Shown here piece by piece: positions 1 through 8,120 of a DNA stretch of 50,687 nucleotides. Where the stretch lies: NCBI GenBank assembly GCA_937901895.1, contig CALGTD010000051.1, positions 1 through 50,687 of the forward strand, written 5' to 3'. Made by a program: the position numbers and the translations under genes. The first letter of the stretch is position 1. Each line of letters opens with the position of its first letter. A model generated the notes under the pieces. It was not told the DNA's origin, ran no database searches, and was given only the letters and a program-made list of their open reading frames with translations. The DNA comes from an uncultured Spartobacteria bacterium (GTDB lineage: Bacteria > Verrucomicrobiota > Verrucomicrobiia > Chthoniobacterales > JAATET01).

Positions 1-54
1 ACTTGCGTCAATCTGCATACTCCTTAATCGATTTTGAGATAGCTTCTAGTCTTC

Positions 55-718
55 ATGAGAGCGGCGGTCGGAGCCCTGTTGGTGTTCGGCGGGTTGCGGG
101 CGTTTGCGGATGGATATCCGTTCGATCCGGAGACTCAGGCGGTCGATTGCGACACGATTCGCCTGCGGCTGTCGGAGTCGCAGATTGCGGCGCTCTCCGC
201 CGCGGGGGGTGGTGACTCTGGACGCGCCCCAGCTGGAGTTGGTGCGCCGGTTTTACCCGAACGCCGCGGAGACGCAGGCGGTGATCGCGGGGACGTTCAA
301 CGATAACCTCGAAGGGCGCTCGGGCGGGGAGGTGGATGTCTTCTGGGTGGCGGCGGAGGAGATCGCGGTGACCCTGAATGCGAAGGTTCTGGCCGACAGG
401 GCTCTTCGCGAGGCGGCGCTGACCTCGGAGGCGCGCCCGAGTGTGTCCGACCTTCGAATTGGACCGGATGGACGGATTTACTGCGACGGCAAACCGGTGT
501 CTTTGGACGGCGCGTTTGCGGTCATCGCCCGGCGCGGCGCGGAAGCGGGGGCTGAGCCTCGGCAGGTGGACGTGTGCGTTGCGCCTCCGTTTCGGACGCG
601 GCCTCCGGCGGGGGAGTCGCGGACGATGGAGGAACTCGAGCGCGCGGTCGCGGATGTTTTCGCGGCGCTCGTCGAATGCGGCGAGCCTCACAACGTGGTG
701 GTCAGCAAAAGCTGGTAG
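55..718 (+). pseudogene. Secreted protein of unknown function, interrupted by a single-base frameshift
   Basis: Two overlapping frames make one sensible protein. The first frame starts at 55 with a short signal peptide (hydrophobic ALLVFGGLRAFA) and runs to about 205. The second frame carries the rest, from VVTLDAPQLELV to the stop at 718. The switch falls in a run of six G at about 204-209. Removing one G gives a continuous 220-residue product. The mature part is soluble-looking with no family I recognise. The last 80 residues have a beta-strand/helix pattern loosely like ExbD/TolR periplasmic domains, but not enough for a call. It precedes the small membrane protein gene at 765. The shift could be a true inactivating mutation or a homopolymer sequencing error. 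Confidence 0.55.
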
Positions 719-730
719 GGAGGGAATGCC

Positions 731-762
731 GGCGGCATGCTGTGGGGGTGCAGCCCCCCGCC
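731..762. other. Two-tier GC hairpin between genes
   Basis: GGGGG (744-748) pairs with CCCCC (754-758) around a five-base loop. An outer GGCGG (731-735) can pair with CCGCC (758-762). The structure ends just before the ATG at 765, so it could hinder ribosome access to that start or slow transcription after the upstream gene. No T-run follows, so it is not a classic terminator. Confidence 0.35.
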
Positions 763-764
763 GC

Positions 765-1007
765 ATGAGCCGATTCTTCCGCCTGCCTCTGGTTCTCAGC
801 GTCGTCGGTGTGTTGGTGGCTGTTTACGCGCTGGGATACGTATTGACGGTGGAGCGGGATCAAGGGCGGGCGCGAAATGCGGCCGTGTATATCCACTACC
901 GGATTTTCCGGCACGCGTGGCAGGGCCGGTTCTTTGCGCCGGCGGCGTGGGTGGAGGGGCAGGCGATCCGGTTCTTTCCGGGGCCATTCCTTTCCAATCC
1001 CTCGTGA
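765..1007 (+). CDS. Small single-pass membrane protein of unknown function
   Basis: An 80-residue protein. The N-terminus is basic (MSRFFR) and is followed by a hydrophobic helix at about residues 7-28, then a mostly soluble tail rich in aromatic and basic residues. It is probably anchored in the inner membrane. The ATG at 765 lies 46 bases after the stop of the broken upstream gene, suggesting co-transcription, but it sits at the foot of a GC hairpin and lacks a clear Shine-Dalgarno sequence. I do not recognise a family. The alternative is that this is a spurious frame, but the hydrophobic segment and codon third positions look like those of a real gene. Confidence 0.45.
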   Translation: MSRFFRLPLVLSVVGVLVAVYALGYVLTVERDQGRARNAAVYIHYRIFRHAWQGRFFAPAAWVEGQAIRFFPGPFLSNPS

Positions 1008-1010
1008 GCG

Positions 1011-1080
1011 GCGGAACCGCAGATGCTGCTGGTGCAGTATCCGGGCGGCCGGATTCGATTTGGCAATTCGGCGGTTCCGC
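1011..1080. repeat. Inverted repeat with perfect 10-bp arms in the convergent intergenic region
   Basis: GCGGAACCGC at 1011-1020 is the exact reverse complement of GCGGTTCCGC at 1071-1080, with a 50-base spacer. It lies between the ends of two convergent genes (stops at 1007 and 1192) and may act as a structural transcript end for one or both. The rest of 1008-1191 shows nothing else I can name. Confidence 0.4.
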
Positions 1081-1191
1081 CCGCCACGAACCCGTAGGCG
1101 GGCGCCGCCGGCCCTCGACCTGCTCCCGTTTCGCCGCTGGCGAACCGCACTTCCTGGGAGTGGTGCGACGGGGCTCCGCGAGGAGAGCGGA

Positions 1192-4100
1192 TTACCGCCG
1201 GCCCCAGTTCGGATTGGGCTCGGGGCCCATTTCGAGGATGAGGTTGCCGCCTTTGAGGAGCTCGCTCGCGGGGAAGTGGAAGGTTTCGAGCGGCCTGCCG
1301 TTGAGGGAGGCGCTCTGGACGTAGAGGTTCTTTCGGGAGGCTCCGCGGGCCTCGATGGTGAAGGTGTCTCCGCGCCCGTATCGCCGGCCGAGGTCGATGA
1401 CGACCTTCGGGAAGAGGGGGCTGCCGATCTCGTAGATGGGATCGACGCGGCAGCCGCCATCGGTCTGGAAGAGCCCGAGGGCGGCCATGATGAACCACGC
1501 GCTCATCTGGCCCTGGTCTTCGTCGCCGAGGTAGGCGTTGGCGATGCCGTGGCCGTAGTAACGGTCGAGGATGGCGCGGCTCCATCGCTGGGTGAGCCAG
1601 GGTTTGCCGACCCAATTGAAGAGGAACGCGAAGTGCATGGACTGCTGGTTGCCGTGCGTGACGGGGTAGTCCCAATACTGGTCGTTGGGGGCGTTGAAGC
1701 GCCATTTGTCGCTCTCGGTGAAGCCCCATTCGAGACGCTCGATGAAGCGGTCGACGCCGATTCTCTCCGCGAGCGCCGGGACGTCCTGCGGGACGAAAAA
1801 CGTGAGCTGCCAGCCGTTGCCCTCGACGTAGTGGTCGTTCCTGCCCGAGCGCATGGGGTCGAAGTCGGGGAGCCATTCGCCCGCGGAGTTCCGCATGCGG
1901 GCGTATCCGGACTCCTCGTCGATCGCGTTTTTCCACCATGAGCCGCGCTCGAGGAACTCGCGATAGTCGTCCTCCCTGCCGAGCGCTTTGGCAAACTGCG
2001 CAACGGTCCAGTCGTCGAAGGAATACTCGAGGGAGTTGCTGAAGCGGCCCTCGTCGTGGGGGACGTAATGGTGCTTCAGGTAGGTGGCGAGGTCGAGATT
2101 GCCCGCGAGGCCGTCGCCGACGCGCCCGGGCAGCGTGGTCTGCATTTTCTTCACGGCGGTGAAGGCTTTCTCCGCGTCGAAATCGCGGATGCCCATCTGG
2201 TAGGCGGCGACGATCATGGGGATCTCGTGCTCCGCGACCATTACCGGGATATATTCCATGCCGGCGGGACCCTTCGCGAGCCAGCCGCAGGCGTCGAACA
2301 TGGCGAGCTGCGACTTCACCCAGAGGGACGACCACTCGGGCGTGACCAGGTTCCACATTTGGTTGAGGTTCCAGAACGTGTTCCAGAACGCGTCGCAGCC
2401 GAGCGCGAGCGTGCCGGCGTCGGGCAGCGTGCGGATGTTTTCCTCGGGATCCACCCAACGGCCATCGACGTCGCTCCAGATGTTGCGGCTGGCGAGGGCG
2501 CGGAAGAAATTCGTGTAGAAGCGGACCTTCTCGCGCTGGTCGTTCGTGGTGATGGCAACGCGGTCGAAGAGGGCGTTCCAGGCGTCGATCTGATGTTGCC
2601 GGACGGCGTCGAAGCTCCATCCGAAGGGGCGCGTGATCTCCTCCTCGAGGTTGCGCGCGGCGCCCTCGATACTCACGAGGGAAATGCCGGTGCGAACCTG
2701 CACGACGGGATCGGTGGTGGTGTCGAACTCCACATACGCGCCGGCGTTCTCGACCGTGCCGGCCTCGAGGGAGTCGTCCGGTTGCTCCTCGCCATCGCGC
2801 CAGAAGCCGATCTTCGTGAAGGGGCGGTCGAACTCCATGACGAAGTGGACGGTGTAGTCCTGATCGGCCCCCCGCGACCACACGCCCGGCGAATGTTGTT
2901 TGCTGAAGCCCTCGATGCGGCGGTCGCCCACCTTTTTGATCTCCAGCCCGTGGATCTCGTAGCCGTATTCGGCGGGCACCCGCAGATCGATCATGACACG
3001 GGAGTCCTTCGCGGGAGGGTAGGTGTAGCGCTGGAAGCTGCAGCGCGTGGTGGCGGTGAGATCCACCGCGATGCCGTAGTCCTTCAGCTCGACGTGATAG
3101 GAGCCGACCGGGGCCTTCTCGGTGGCGGGATCGATGGCGGAGCGGTAGCCGGTTTCCGTTTCGTCCTGGCCGCCCATGTTCAGCTTGAGCGGACCGTTCA
3201 CCGGCATCGTCCCGAGGCCGGCCATCGTCCATTCGTGGATGTGGCTGAAGGTGCCGATGCTCTCGATGGTGGGATCGTAGCCCGCCATCCAGCCGGGGTT
3301 TTGATTGTCCGGGCTGAGCTTCACCATGCTGAAGGGCATCCACGGCCCGGGCGCAATCATCCAGCGTGAGTGGGCGGTGCCCATGCGGGTATCCACATAC
3401 TCCGCGGCGGTTCGCACGGGTTGCGGCGAACGTTTGACCTCGCCCTCCTCCAGCAGCTCGCCCTCGCAGAGAATCCGGTAGCGGCTGGTGGTGGGCACCT
3501 TCACCGCGGGCATGGGAACTTCGTAGAGGTAGCGGCCGACCTCCGGCTTGTCGGAGAAGATGGGCTGTCCATCGAGTTCCACTGTGAGGGTGGGTTCGCG
3601 CTGGAGATGTTCGAGGTCCACCAGCAGGGGCTGGACGTGCTCCGCTCCTGCCGGCAACTCGTAGGAGGCCGGCGCGACGTGGCGAAGAAAGACCTCGCGC
3701 TCCGCCTGGGGCACCGGGTTGATGTCGCCCTCCAGCCGGATTTGATCGAACACCAACCACGAGCCATCGATCGAGGTGAGAACGATTTCGTTGCCGCCCT
3801 GGCGCAGATCGGAGAGAGCGAGGGGAATCTCGATGCGATGGGGCTTCGAGCGCGTGAAGTCGCCACGGATGCCACCCTCGCTGCCGCCGGAGGGAAGGCG
3901 ATAATAGTGCGCCCTGCCGTTGATCGTGACCTTGAAGAGCGGGGGATGGGAGGGGTGGTAATCCAGAATTTCCGCGACGAACTTCAGGTTGTCACCGGCG
4001 AGCGGGGCATCGAGGCCAAAGAGAATGGTGAGCGTGTGGGAGCGCGTGCCCGACATGGCACTCGAGCCGCCCCACGCGTCGCGGGGTCCCGGCAGCACGT

Positions 4101-4356
4101 AGGGCCAGTCGGTCGCGGGATCCGAAAAGCCGATCAGGAAGCGGCCATCCTCCCAGCCGAAGTCCTTTTCGAGAAAGCGTTCGTATTGGTCCGGAGCGAG
4201 CGCCATCCCTTCGCTGGAGCGATCGGCCTTGCCGATCTCCCACGCGGTGGCTCCGAAGGCCTGCCCGGCAAGAACAAGGAGCGATGCAAGCGCGGGAAGA
4301 ACGGCGGGGAGACCCGAGTCTCGAAGAGAGCAGGAGAAGCGTAGAGGAACAAGCAT
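1192..4356 (-). CDS. Secreted GH92 family alpha-mannosidase with N-terminal carbohydrate-binding-like domain
   Basis: About 1054 residues, much longer than a typical GH92 enzyme (roughly 750). Signal peptide first (residues 1-35, ending near AFGATAWEIG). Residues about 35-190 resemble the CBM-like C-terminal domain of rhamnogalacturonan lyases (PL4 type): WEIGKAD start, a DAWGGS segment, an LxxGxNEIVL segment and FDQIRLEGD at the end. A beta-rich linker domain follows. The GH92 part then starts near VDTRMGTAHSRW and includes SHIHEWTMAGLG, AFWNTFWNLNQ, GNGWQLTFFVPQD and DEDQGQMSAWF. GH92 enzymes are calcium-dependent exo-alpha-mannosidases, so removal of mannose from alpha-mannan or N-glycans outside the cytoplasm is expected. 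An in-frame ATG at 4377 lies inside the upstream repeat, so 4356 is preferred. A second GH92 gene lies at 28657. Confidence 0.93.
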   Translation of the reverse strand: MLVPLRFSCSLRDSGLPAVLPALASLLVLAGQAFGATAWEIGKADRSSEGMALAPDQYERFLEKDFGWEDGRFLIGFSDPATDWPYVLPGPRDAWGGSSAMSGTRSHTLTILFGLDAPLAGDNLKFVAEILDYHPSHPPLFKVTINGRAHYYRLPSGGSEGGIRGDFTRSKPHRIEIPLALSDLRQGGNEIVLTSIDGSWLVFDQIRLEGDINPVPQAEREVFLRHVAPASYELPAGAEHVQPLLVDLEHLQREPTLTVELDGQPIFSDKPEVGRYLYEVPMPAVKVPTTSRYRILCEGELLEEGEVKRSPQPVRTAAEYVDTRMGTAHSRWMIAPGPWMPFSMVKLSPDNQNPGWMAGYDPTIESIGTFSHIHEWTMAGLGTMPVNGPLKLNMGGQDETETGYRSAIDPATEKAPVGSYHVELKDYGIAVDLTATTRCSFQRYTYPPAKDSRVMIDLRVPAEYGYEIHGLEIKKVGDRRIEGFSKQHSPGVWSRGADQDYTVHFVMEFDRPFTKIGFWRDGEEQPDDSLEAGTVENAGAYVEFDTTTDPVVQVRTGISLVSIEGAARNLEEEITRPFGWSFDAVRQHQIDAWNALFDRVAITTNDQREKVRFYTNFFRALASRNIWSDVDGRWVDPEENIRTLPDAGTLALGCDAFWNTFWNLNQMWNLVTPEWSSLWVKSQLAMFDACGWLAKGPAGMEYIPVMVAEHEIPMIVAAYQMGIRDFDAEKAFTAVKKMQTTLPGRVGDGLAGNLDLATYLKHHYVPHDEGRFSNSLEYSFDDWTVAQFAKALGREDDYREFLERGSWWKNAIDEESGYARMRNSAGEWLPDFDPMRSGRNDHYVEGNGWQLTFFVPQDVPALAERIGVDRFIERLEWGFTESDKWRFNAPNDQYWDYPVTHGNQQSMHFAFLFNWVGKPWLTQRWSRAILDRYYGHGIANAYLGDEDQGQMSAWFIMAALGLFQTDGGCRVDPIYEIGSPLFPKVVIDLGRRYGRGDTFTIEARGASRKNLYVQSASLNGRPLETFHFPASELLKGGNLILEMGPEPNPNWGRR

Positions 4357-4370
4357 GACGCTCAAATGTA

Positions 4371-4390
4371 TGAACATTATTGAACATTAT
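4371..4390. promoter_or_regulatory. Perfect tandem 10-bp direct repeat upstream of the GH92 gene
   Basis: TGAACATTAT occurs twice back to back on the plus strand (ATAATGTTCA twice on the coding strand), 15-34 bases before the chosen ATG at 4356. Tandem direct repeats spaced by one helical turn are typical sites for AraC-type regulators. It is also AT-rich in an otherwise GC-rich region, so it may contain the -10 element. No bound regulator can be named from sequence alone. Confidence 0.45.
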
Positions 4391-4518
4391 GTGCGTTGGG
4401 CACGGGCGGGATAGAAAAAACGTTCTTTGGCTGTGGCAGGTGCTCGTGTTTACGGGCGTTTCACCCAACAGAGCAGCTCTGGGAAAGGATGAGCGTTTCT
4501 AGGACGGAGGGCGGCGAT

Positions 4519-4532
4519 CGCGAATATTCGCG
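4519..4532. promoter_or_regulatory. Perfect 14-bp palindrome in the divergent intergenic region
   Basis: CGCGAATATTCGCG is fully self-complementary. It lies between the GH92 gene (minus) and the protease gene (plus) and is followed directly by TTGACG, a -35-like hexamer at 4533-4538. No convincing -10 follows at 17 bases. It is a candidate operator of unknown partner. Confidence 0.35.
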
Positions 4533-4575
4533 TTGACGGAAGCCGCAACCAGCGGATTCGCTATGCCCAACCCAT

Positions 4576-5484
4576 TTGCTGGTTTCCACCGTTCCCCCTT
4601 CCTTGTTCGTTCCGCGATTTTACCGAATTTGTGCGGCGGTCTGCGCTGAGGCCGTCGCGTTCCATCCATGGCAGCGGAGATACGTCTCCGTCGCCGTGCT
4701 GCTCCTCACCTGCGCGGCGGCTCGCGCCGGGGACTTTGCGACAGAGATGCTGGAGTCAACGTTCAAACTGTTTCACCCCGATTCCACCGGGACGTGCGTG
4801 CTGGTGCGACGCGAGGCGGCGGATCCGGCGCTGTATGTGGTGACGGCGGCGCACGTGCTGGAAAACACGCATGGCGACACGGCGATCGTCGTGCTGCGCG
4901 AGCAGGCGGAGGACGGCTCCTTCAAGCGGCACGACCACACGGTGCCGATCCGGCGCGACGGGAAACCGTTGTGGGTGCGCCACGAGACCGAGGATGTGGC
5001 GGTGTTGCGCCTCGATGAAGTGCCACCGGTGCCGGCGAATGCGCTGCCGCTGGAGGCGATCGCGGACGAGGCTGCGGTGGGCGCGGCGGAGTTGCATATT
5101 TGCAGTCCGGTTTACGTGCTCACGTATCCGCAGCGGTTCGAGGGGAACAATGCGGGGTTTCCCGTGGCGCGGCGGGGCATGATTGCGAGCCATCCGCTCC
5201 TGCCGGTGAAGCGACATCCGACCTTCTATGCGGATTACACGACCTTTGCGGGGGACAGCGGCGGGCCGGTGTTCATTCCCGATGCGGAGGGTCGCCCGCT
5301 GGTCATCGGCATCGTGCTCGCGCAGATGCGCCACGACGAGACGGTGAAGATGGAATACGAGGAGCGCACGATCCACCACCCCCTCGGGCTCGGCACGGTG
5401 CTCCACTCGCAGTTTGTCCGCGACACGATCGAGCGCGCCGCTCAGCGGGAGGACCAGGAGGCCGGCAATCCGGGCGGGTCGTGA
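4576..5484 (+). CDS. Secreted trypsin-like serine protease
   Basis: The S1 catalytic triad is visible: His93 in TAAH, Asp140 in EDVAVL and Ser228 in GDSGGP (numbering from 4576). The family cleaves peptide bonds through this triad. A hydrophobic stretch VAVLLLTCAAARAG at about residues 39-52 looks like a signal peptide core, so the enzyme is probably exported. The start is unclear. The frame opens with TTG at 4576, but the first 38 codons have unlike-neighbour third positions. A GTG at 4696 is too close to the hydrophobic core. A basic N-terminus (MAAEIRLRRR) from an ATG at 4668 sits one frame away, which would require a one-base indel. The gene lies 66 bases upstream of the LemA gene on the same strand. 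Confidence 0.8.
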   Translation: MLVSTVPPSLFVPRFYRICAAVCAEAVAFHPWQRRYVSVAVLLLTCAAARAGDFATEMLESTFKLFHPDSTGTCVLVRREAADPALYVVTAAHVLENTHGDTAIVVLREQAEDGSFKRHDHTVPIRRDGKPLWVRHETEDVAVLRLDEVPPVPANALPLEAIADEAAVGAAELHICSPVYVLTYPQRFEGNNAGFPVARRGMIASHPLLPVKRHPTFYADYTTFAGDSGGPVFIPDAEGRPLVIGIVLAQMRHDETVKMEYEERTIHHPLGLGTVLHSQFVRDTIERAAQREDQEAGNPGGS

Positions 5485-5550
5485 GAGAGTCGATGCGCCT
5501 CGCGTCTTGACGGCGACGGGCAAACTCGCTGCGCTGATTCACTACTTACC

Positions 5551-6174
5551 GTGAAAGCTGTCCTCTCCATCCTTGGCGTCCTTGTTCTGATCGCACTCGT
5601 CGTTATCATCGGCGGCTGTAGCACTTACAACGGGCTCGTGAGCCTCAAGCAGCGGGTCGATCAAAGCTGGGCCGACGTGGAAAACGTCTACCAGCGCCGC
5701 GCTGATCTGATTCCGAATCTCGTGAAGACTGTGGAGGGCGCGGCGGATTTCGAGAAGACCACGCTCACGGAGGTGATCGAGGCGCGCCAGCATGTCACGA
5801 ACGTGCAGATGTCCGCGGGAGCGCCGGATGCGGTGGAGCTGGAGCGGTTCGAGGCGGGCCAGGCCGCACTGAGCGGCGCCTTGTCGCGATTGCTCGTGAC
5901 GGTCGAGCGTTATCCCGAGCTCAAGGCGAACACGAACTTCCAGATGCTGCAGACGCAGCTCGAGGGCACGGAGAACCGCATCGCGGTCGAGCGGCGGAAG
6001 TTCAACGAGACGGCCACGGAATACAATATTGCGATCAAGAAATTCCCCACGGTGATTTTCGCGGGCATGCTCGGCTTCACCCCGCGGGCGCTGTTCAGCG
6101 CCAAGCCGGGCGCAGACGTGGCGCCGGAGGTGAATTTCAATTTCGGGGATCCCGCTCCCGCCGCGACCCCCTAG
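5551..6174 (+). CDS. lemA: LemA family lipoprotein
   Basis: 207 residues, the normal LemA length. A GTG start is followed by a long hydrophobic segment and a lipobox-like IIGGC with Cys23. The family hallmark follows: YNGLVSLKQRVDQSWADVENVYQRRADLIPNLVKT, split here as YNGLV, QSWADVENVYQRR and DLIPNLV. The remainder is helical, with LERFEAGQAALSGAL and the NRIAVERRKFNETATEYN helix typical of the family. LemA proteins are membrane-anchored helical-bundle proteins of poorly known function, often encoded with TPM-domain proteins, as here: the next gene starts 9 bases after this stop. Envelope location is inferred. Confidence 0.93.
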   Translation: MKAVLSILGVLVLIALVVIIGGCSTYNGLVSLKQRVDQSWADVENVYQRRADLIPNLVKTVEGAADFEKTTLTEVIEARQHVTNVQMSAGAPDAVELERFEAGQAALSGALSRLLVTVERYPELKANTNFQMLQTQLEGTENRIAVERRKFNETATEYNIAIKKFPTVIFAGMLGFTPRALFSAKPGADVAPEVNFNFGDPAPAATP

Positions 6175-6183
6175 CCGCAGCCC

Positions 6184-6915
6184 ATGCGCGCGGCGATTGC
6201 CCTTTTTCTAATCCTGCTTGGCGGCGTCGCTCTCGCTGCGCCCGCGCTGCCGCCGAAGCCCGCAGACTACGTGGAGGACAACGCGGGCCTGCTCCCGCCC
6301 GAGACCCGCGAATCGCTCGCCGCGCGGCTGGCGCAGTTTGAGCGCGACACATCGAGCCAGGTGCTCGTCGCGACCTTTCCGCGCGTGCCCGAGAACTTCG
6401 TGATGGAGGACTTCACCCAGCGCACCGCCGAGGCGTGGGGCGTGGGGCAACGGGAGCACGACAATGGCGTGGTGTTCTTCATCTTTCCCGAGGACCGTCG
6501 CATGCGCATCGAGGTCGGCTACGGGCTCGAGGGGGCGATTCCAGACGCCACGGCGAAGTCGATCCTCGAAGACGTGGTGACGCCGGCGTTTCGCGCGGAC
6601 GATTTCGCGGGTGGTGTCACGCGCGGCGTGGAGGCAATCCTGCAGGCGGCGCAGGGCGAATACGAAGGCACCGGCCGCACGGTGGCGGAAGACGGGACCC
6701 TCGATCTGTCCGACATCCTGTTTTGGCTCTTCGTCCTCCTCTTCATCGCGGTCCTGATCGCGTCGGCGGTGCAGCAGTGGCGGAGGGGCTGGCAGTATTC
6801 TGGTGGCGGCACTCTCCCGGACTCATGGGGTGGAGACGGCTGGTCAAGCGGAGGCGGAGGCTTCAGCGGCGGCGGGGGGAGCTTCGGCGGAGGGGGCGCA
6901 AGCGGAGACTGGTGA
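6184..6915 (+). CDS. TPM-domain membrane protein (YgcG type)
   Basis: 243 residues. Signal peptide at 1-20 (ALFLILLGGVALAAP), then a TPM (TLP18.3/Psb32/MOLO-1) domain at about 25-160 that starts with DYVEDNAGLLPPETR and contains DNGVVFFIFPEDRRMRIEVGYGLEG. A transmembrane helix at about 178-198 (LFVLLFIAVLIASAV) and a glycine/serine-rich tail (GGGGFSGGGG type) complete the standard YgcG layout. The domain probably faces the periplasm or outside. It lies in the LemA-TPM-TPM cluster, nine bases after lemA, and its stop is one base before the start of the next gene, so translation is probably coupled. The biochemical role of the family is not established. Confidence 0.92.
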   Translation: MRAAIALFLILLGGVALAAPALPPKPADYVEDNAGLLPPETRESLAARLAQFERDTSSQVLVATFPRVPENFVMEDFTQRTAEAWGVGQREHDNGVVFFIFPEDRRMRIEVGYGLEGAIPDATAKSILEDVVTPAFRADDFAGGVTRGVEAILQAAQGEYEGTGRTVAEDGTLDLSDILFWLFVLLFIAVLIASAVQQWRRGWQYSGGGTLPDSWGGDGWSSGGGGFSGGGGSFGGGGASGDW

Positions 6916-6916
6916 G

Positions 6917-7357
6917 ATGAAGCCGAGGGAATTTCACGACAAACTCGACGACGCCCGCATCGTGGCGGCGATTCAGGACGCCGAGCGACGCACCTCCGGC
7001 GAGATTCGCGTTTTCGTCACGGCGCGGAGACTGCGCGGCGATGATCCGCTGAAGCGGGCGCAGGCGCGATTCGTGAAACTGGGGATGACCGCCACGCGCG
7101 AGCGCAACGGCGTGCTGCTTTACTTCGCGCCGCGTGATCAAAAGTTTGCGATCGTCGGCGACGAAGGAATCGACCGCAAATGCGGCCCCGGCTTTTGGAA
7201 GGAGATCTCGACGCAGCTGCAGAAGCGACTGGTCGCCGGGAAGTTCACGGACGGCATCGTGGAGGCCATCCGAGGCATCGGCGATGCACTTGCCGGGCAC
7301 TTTCCGCGTCGGGAGGACGACGTGAACGAACTCCCCGATCAAATCGACCGCGACTGA
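6917..7357 (+). CDS. Second TPM-domain protein, without signal peptide
   Basis: 146 residues starting at the ATG at 6917, directly after the upstream stop (TGAGATG arrangement). The TPM domain fills nearly the whole protein: LDDARIVAAIQDAERRTSGEIRVFVT, split as ARIVAAIQDAE and SGEIRVF, then ERNGVLLYFAPRDQKFAIVGDEGID and FWKEISTQLQKRLVAGKF. There is no signal peptide, membrane helix or glycine-rich tail, so it may be cytoplasmic or associate with the preceding TPM protein. This is the third gene of a LemA-TPM-TPM cluster that recurs in many bacteria. A longer frame upstream overlaps the previous gene and is not supported. Confidence 0.9.
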   Translation: MKPREFHDKLDDARIVAAIQDAERRTSGEIRVFVTARRLRGDDPLKRAQARFVKLGMTATRERNGVLLYFAPRDQKFAIVGDEGIDRKCGPGFWKEISTQLQKRLVAGKFTDGIVEAIRGIGDALAGHFPRREDDVNELPDQIDRD

Positions 7358-7362
7358 ACGGC

Positions 7363-7392
7363 GCGTCGCGTCGCGCATTGAAATCGCGACGC
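7363..7392. terminator. Hairpin between convergent genes
   Basis: GCGTCGCG (7363-7370) and CGCGACGC (7385-7392) form a perfect 8-bp stem with a 14-base loop, in the 54-base gap between two convergent genes. It lacks a T-run on either strand, so it is at best a weak bidirectional terminator. Confidence 0.35.
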
Positions 7393-7411
7393 CGGCCGCA
7401 GAGACGGGAGG

Positions 7412-8035
7412 TCAGCGACGGCTCGCGGACTTCCGCCTGGCCGGAGCCTTTTTAGTCCTGGGCTTTGCGCGGGCTGGCGCCTTGGTGCGCGCGGTTGCCG
7501 AAGTAGTGCGGGAACGCGGTTGCGAAGCGCGCGTCGCGCGCTTCGGCTCGTCCGCGTCAAGGCTGCGGAGGTAGAAGGCGTTCACATCCTTGAACTGCGC
7601 CTCGAGCGTTTTGGCCATGGCCTGCTCCTCCTTGAGGATGGCTCTGCACGTGGCTGCGATTTTCTTTTCACCCACCGCGTCGGCGGTCTGCGCGAGCGAG
7701 GTGTAGCACGCGATCTCGAAGTGCTCGGTCGCAAAGTCGGCGATCGCGTTCTTTACCGGTGTGTCCTTCACGAGCGAGGTGCCAATGCCTGCGACGGCAT
7801 TCACGACCTTGCTGACCCCTTCCCGAATGACGGGATGCCCCGCATCGAGCGACTTCAACGCCTGCTTCACGGCGGTGGCGTGCTTTTTCGTCTCGGTGAG
7901 GTGTTTCTTGAGTGCGGCGCGGACCTTTGGCAGGCCCTCAGCGTCTGCGATGTGCTTCTCGAGAGTGGTGACGATGCCGACCTCCATGGCGTGGGCGTCG
8001 CCGAGCCAGGCAATGAGTTGTTCGCGTTGTGTCAT
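7412..8035 (-). CDS. DUF892 ferritin-like protein with a lysine/arginine/alanine-rich histone-like tail
   Basis: 207 residues. Residues 1-165 fit the YciE/YciF (DUF892) four-helix ferritin-like family: EQLIAWLGDAHAMEVGIVTTLE at the start, HLTETKKHATAV in the second helix, EHFEIACYTSLAQTA and ILKEEQAMAKTLEAQ later. Glu and His residues in these helices could bind a di-metal centre. Residues about 166-207 are a disordered basic tail of repeated KAPARAK-like blocks, as in histone H1 or Hc1-like proteins. This suggests DNA binding, as in Dps proteins that have basic tails. The family is linked to stress responses, but its reaction is not settled. The gene is 85 bases downstream of the rhamnosidase gene on the same strand. 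Confidence 0.85.
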   Translation of the reverse strand: MTQREQLIAWLGDAHAMEVGIVTTLEKHIADAEGLPKVRAALKKHLTETKKHATAVKQALKSLDAGHPVIREGVSKVVNAVAGIGTSLVKDTPVKNAIADFATEHFEIACYTSLAQTADAVGEKKIAATCRAILKEEQAMAKTLEAQFKDVNAFYLRSLDADEPKRATRASQPRSRTTSATARTKAPARAKPRTKKAPARRKSASRR

Positions 8036-8120
8036 GCCTTGGTATCGGCGCGCGAAGCAGTGTTGGCCGGGTCTTTCGTGTCGCGCAGCGGCTGGGGCGG
8101 GCGCGACTTCCGGCGGAACG

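Noticed and set aside
896..3760. Long minus-strand frame overlapping the GH92 gene in another frame
   Set aside because: Arg/Pro-rich shadow translation. The GH92 frame carries all family motifs.
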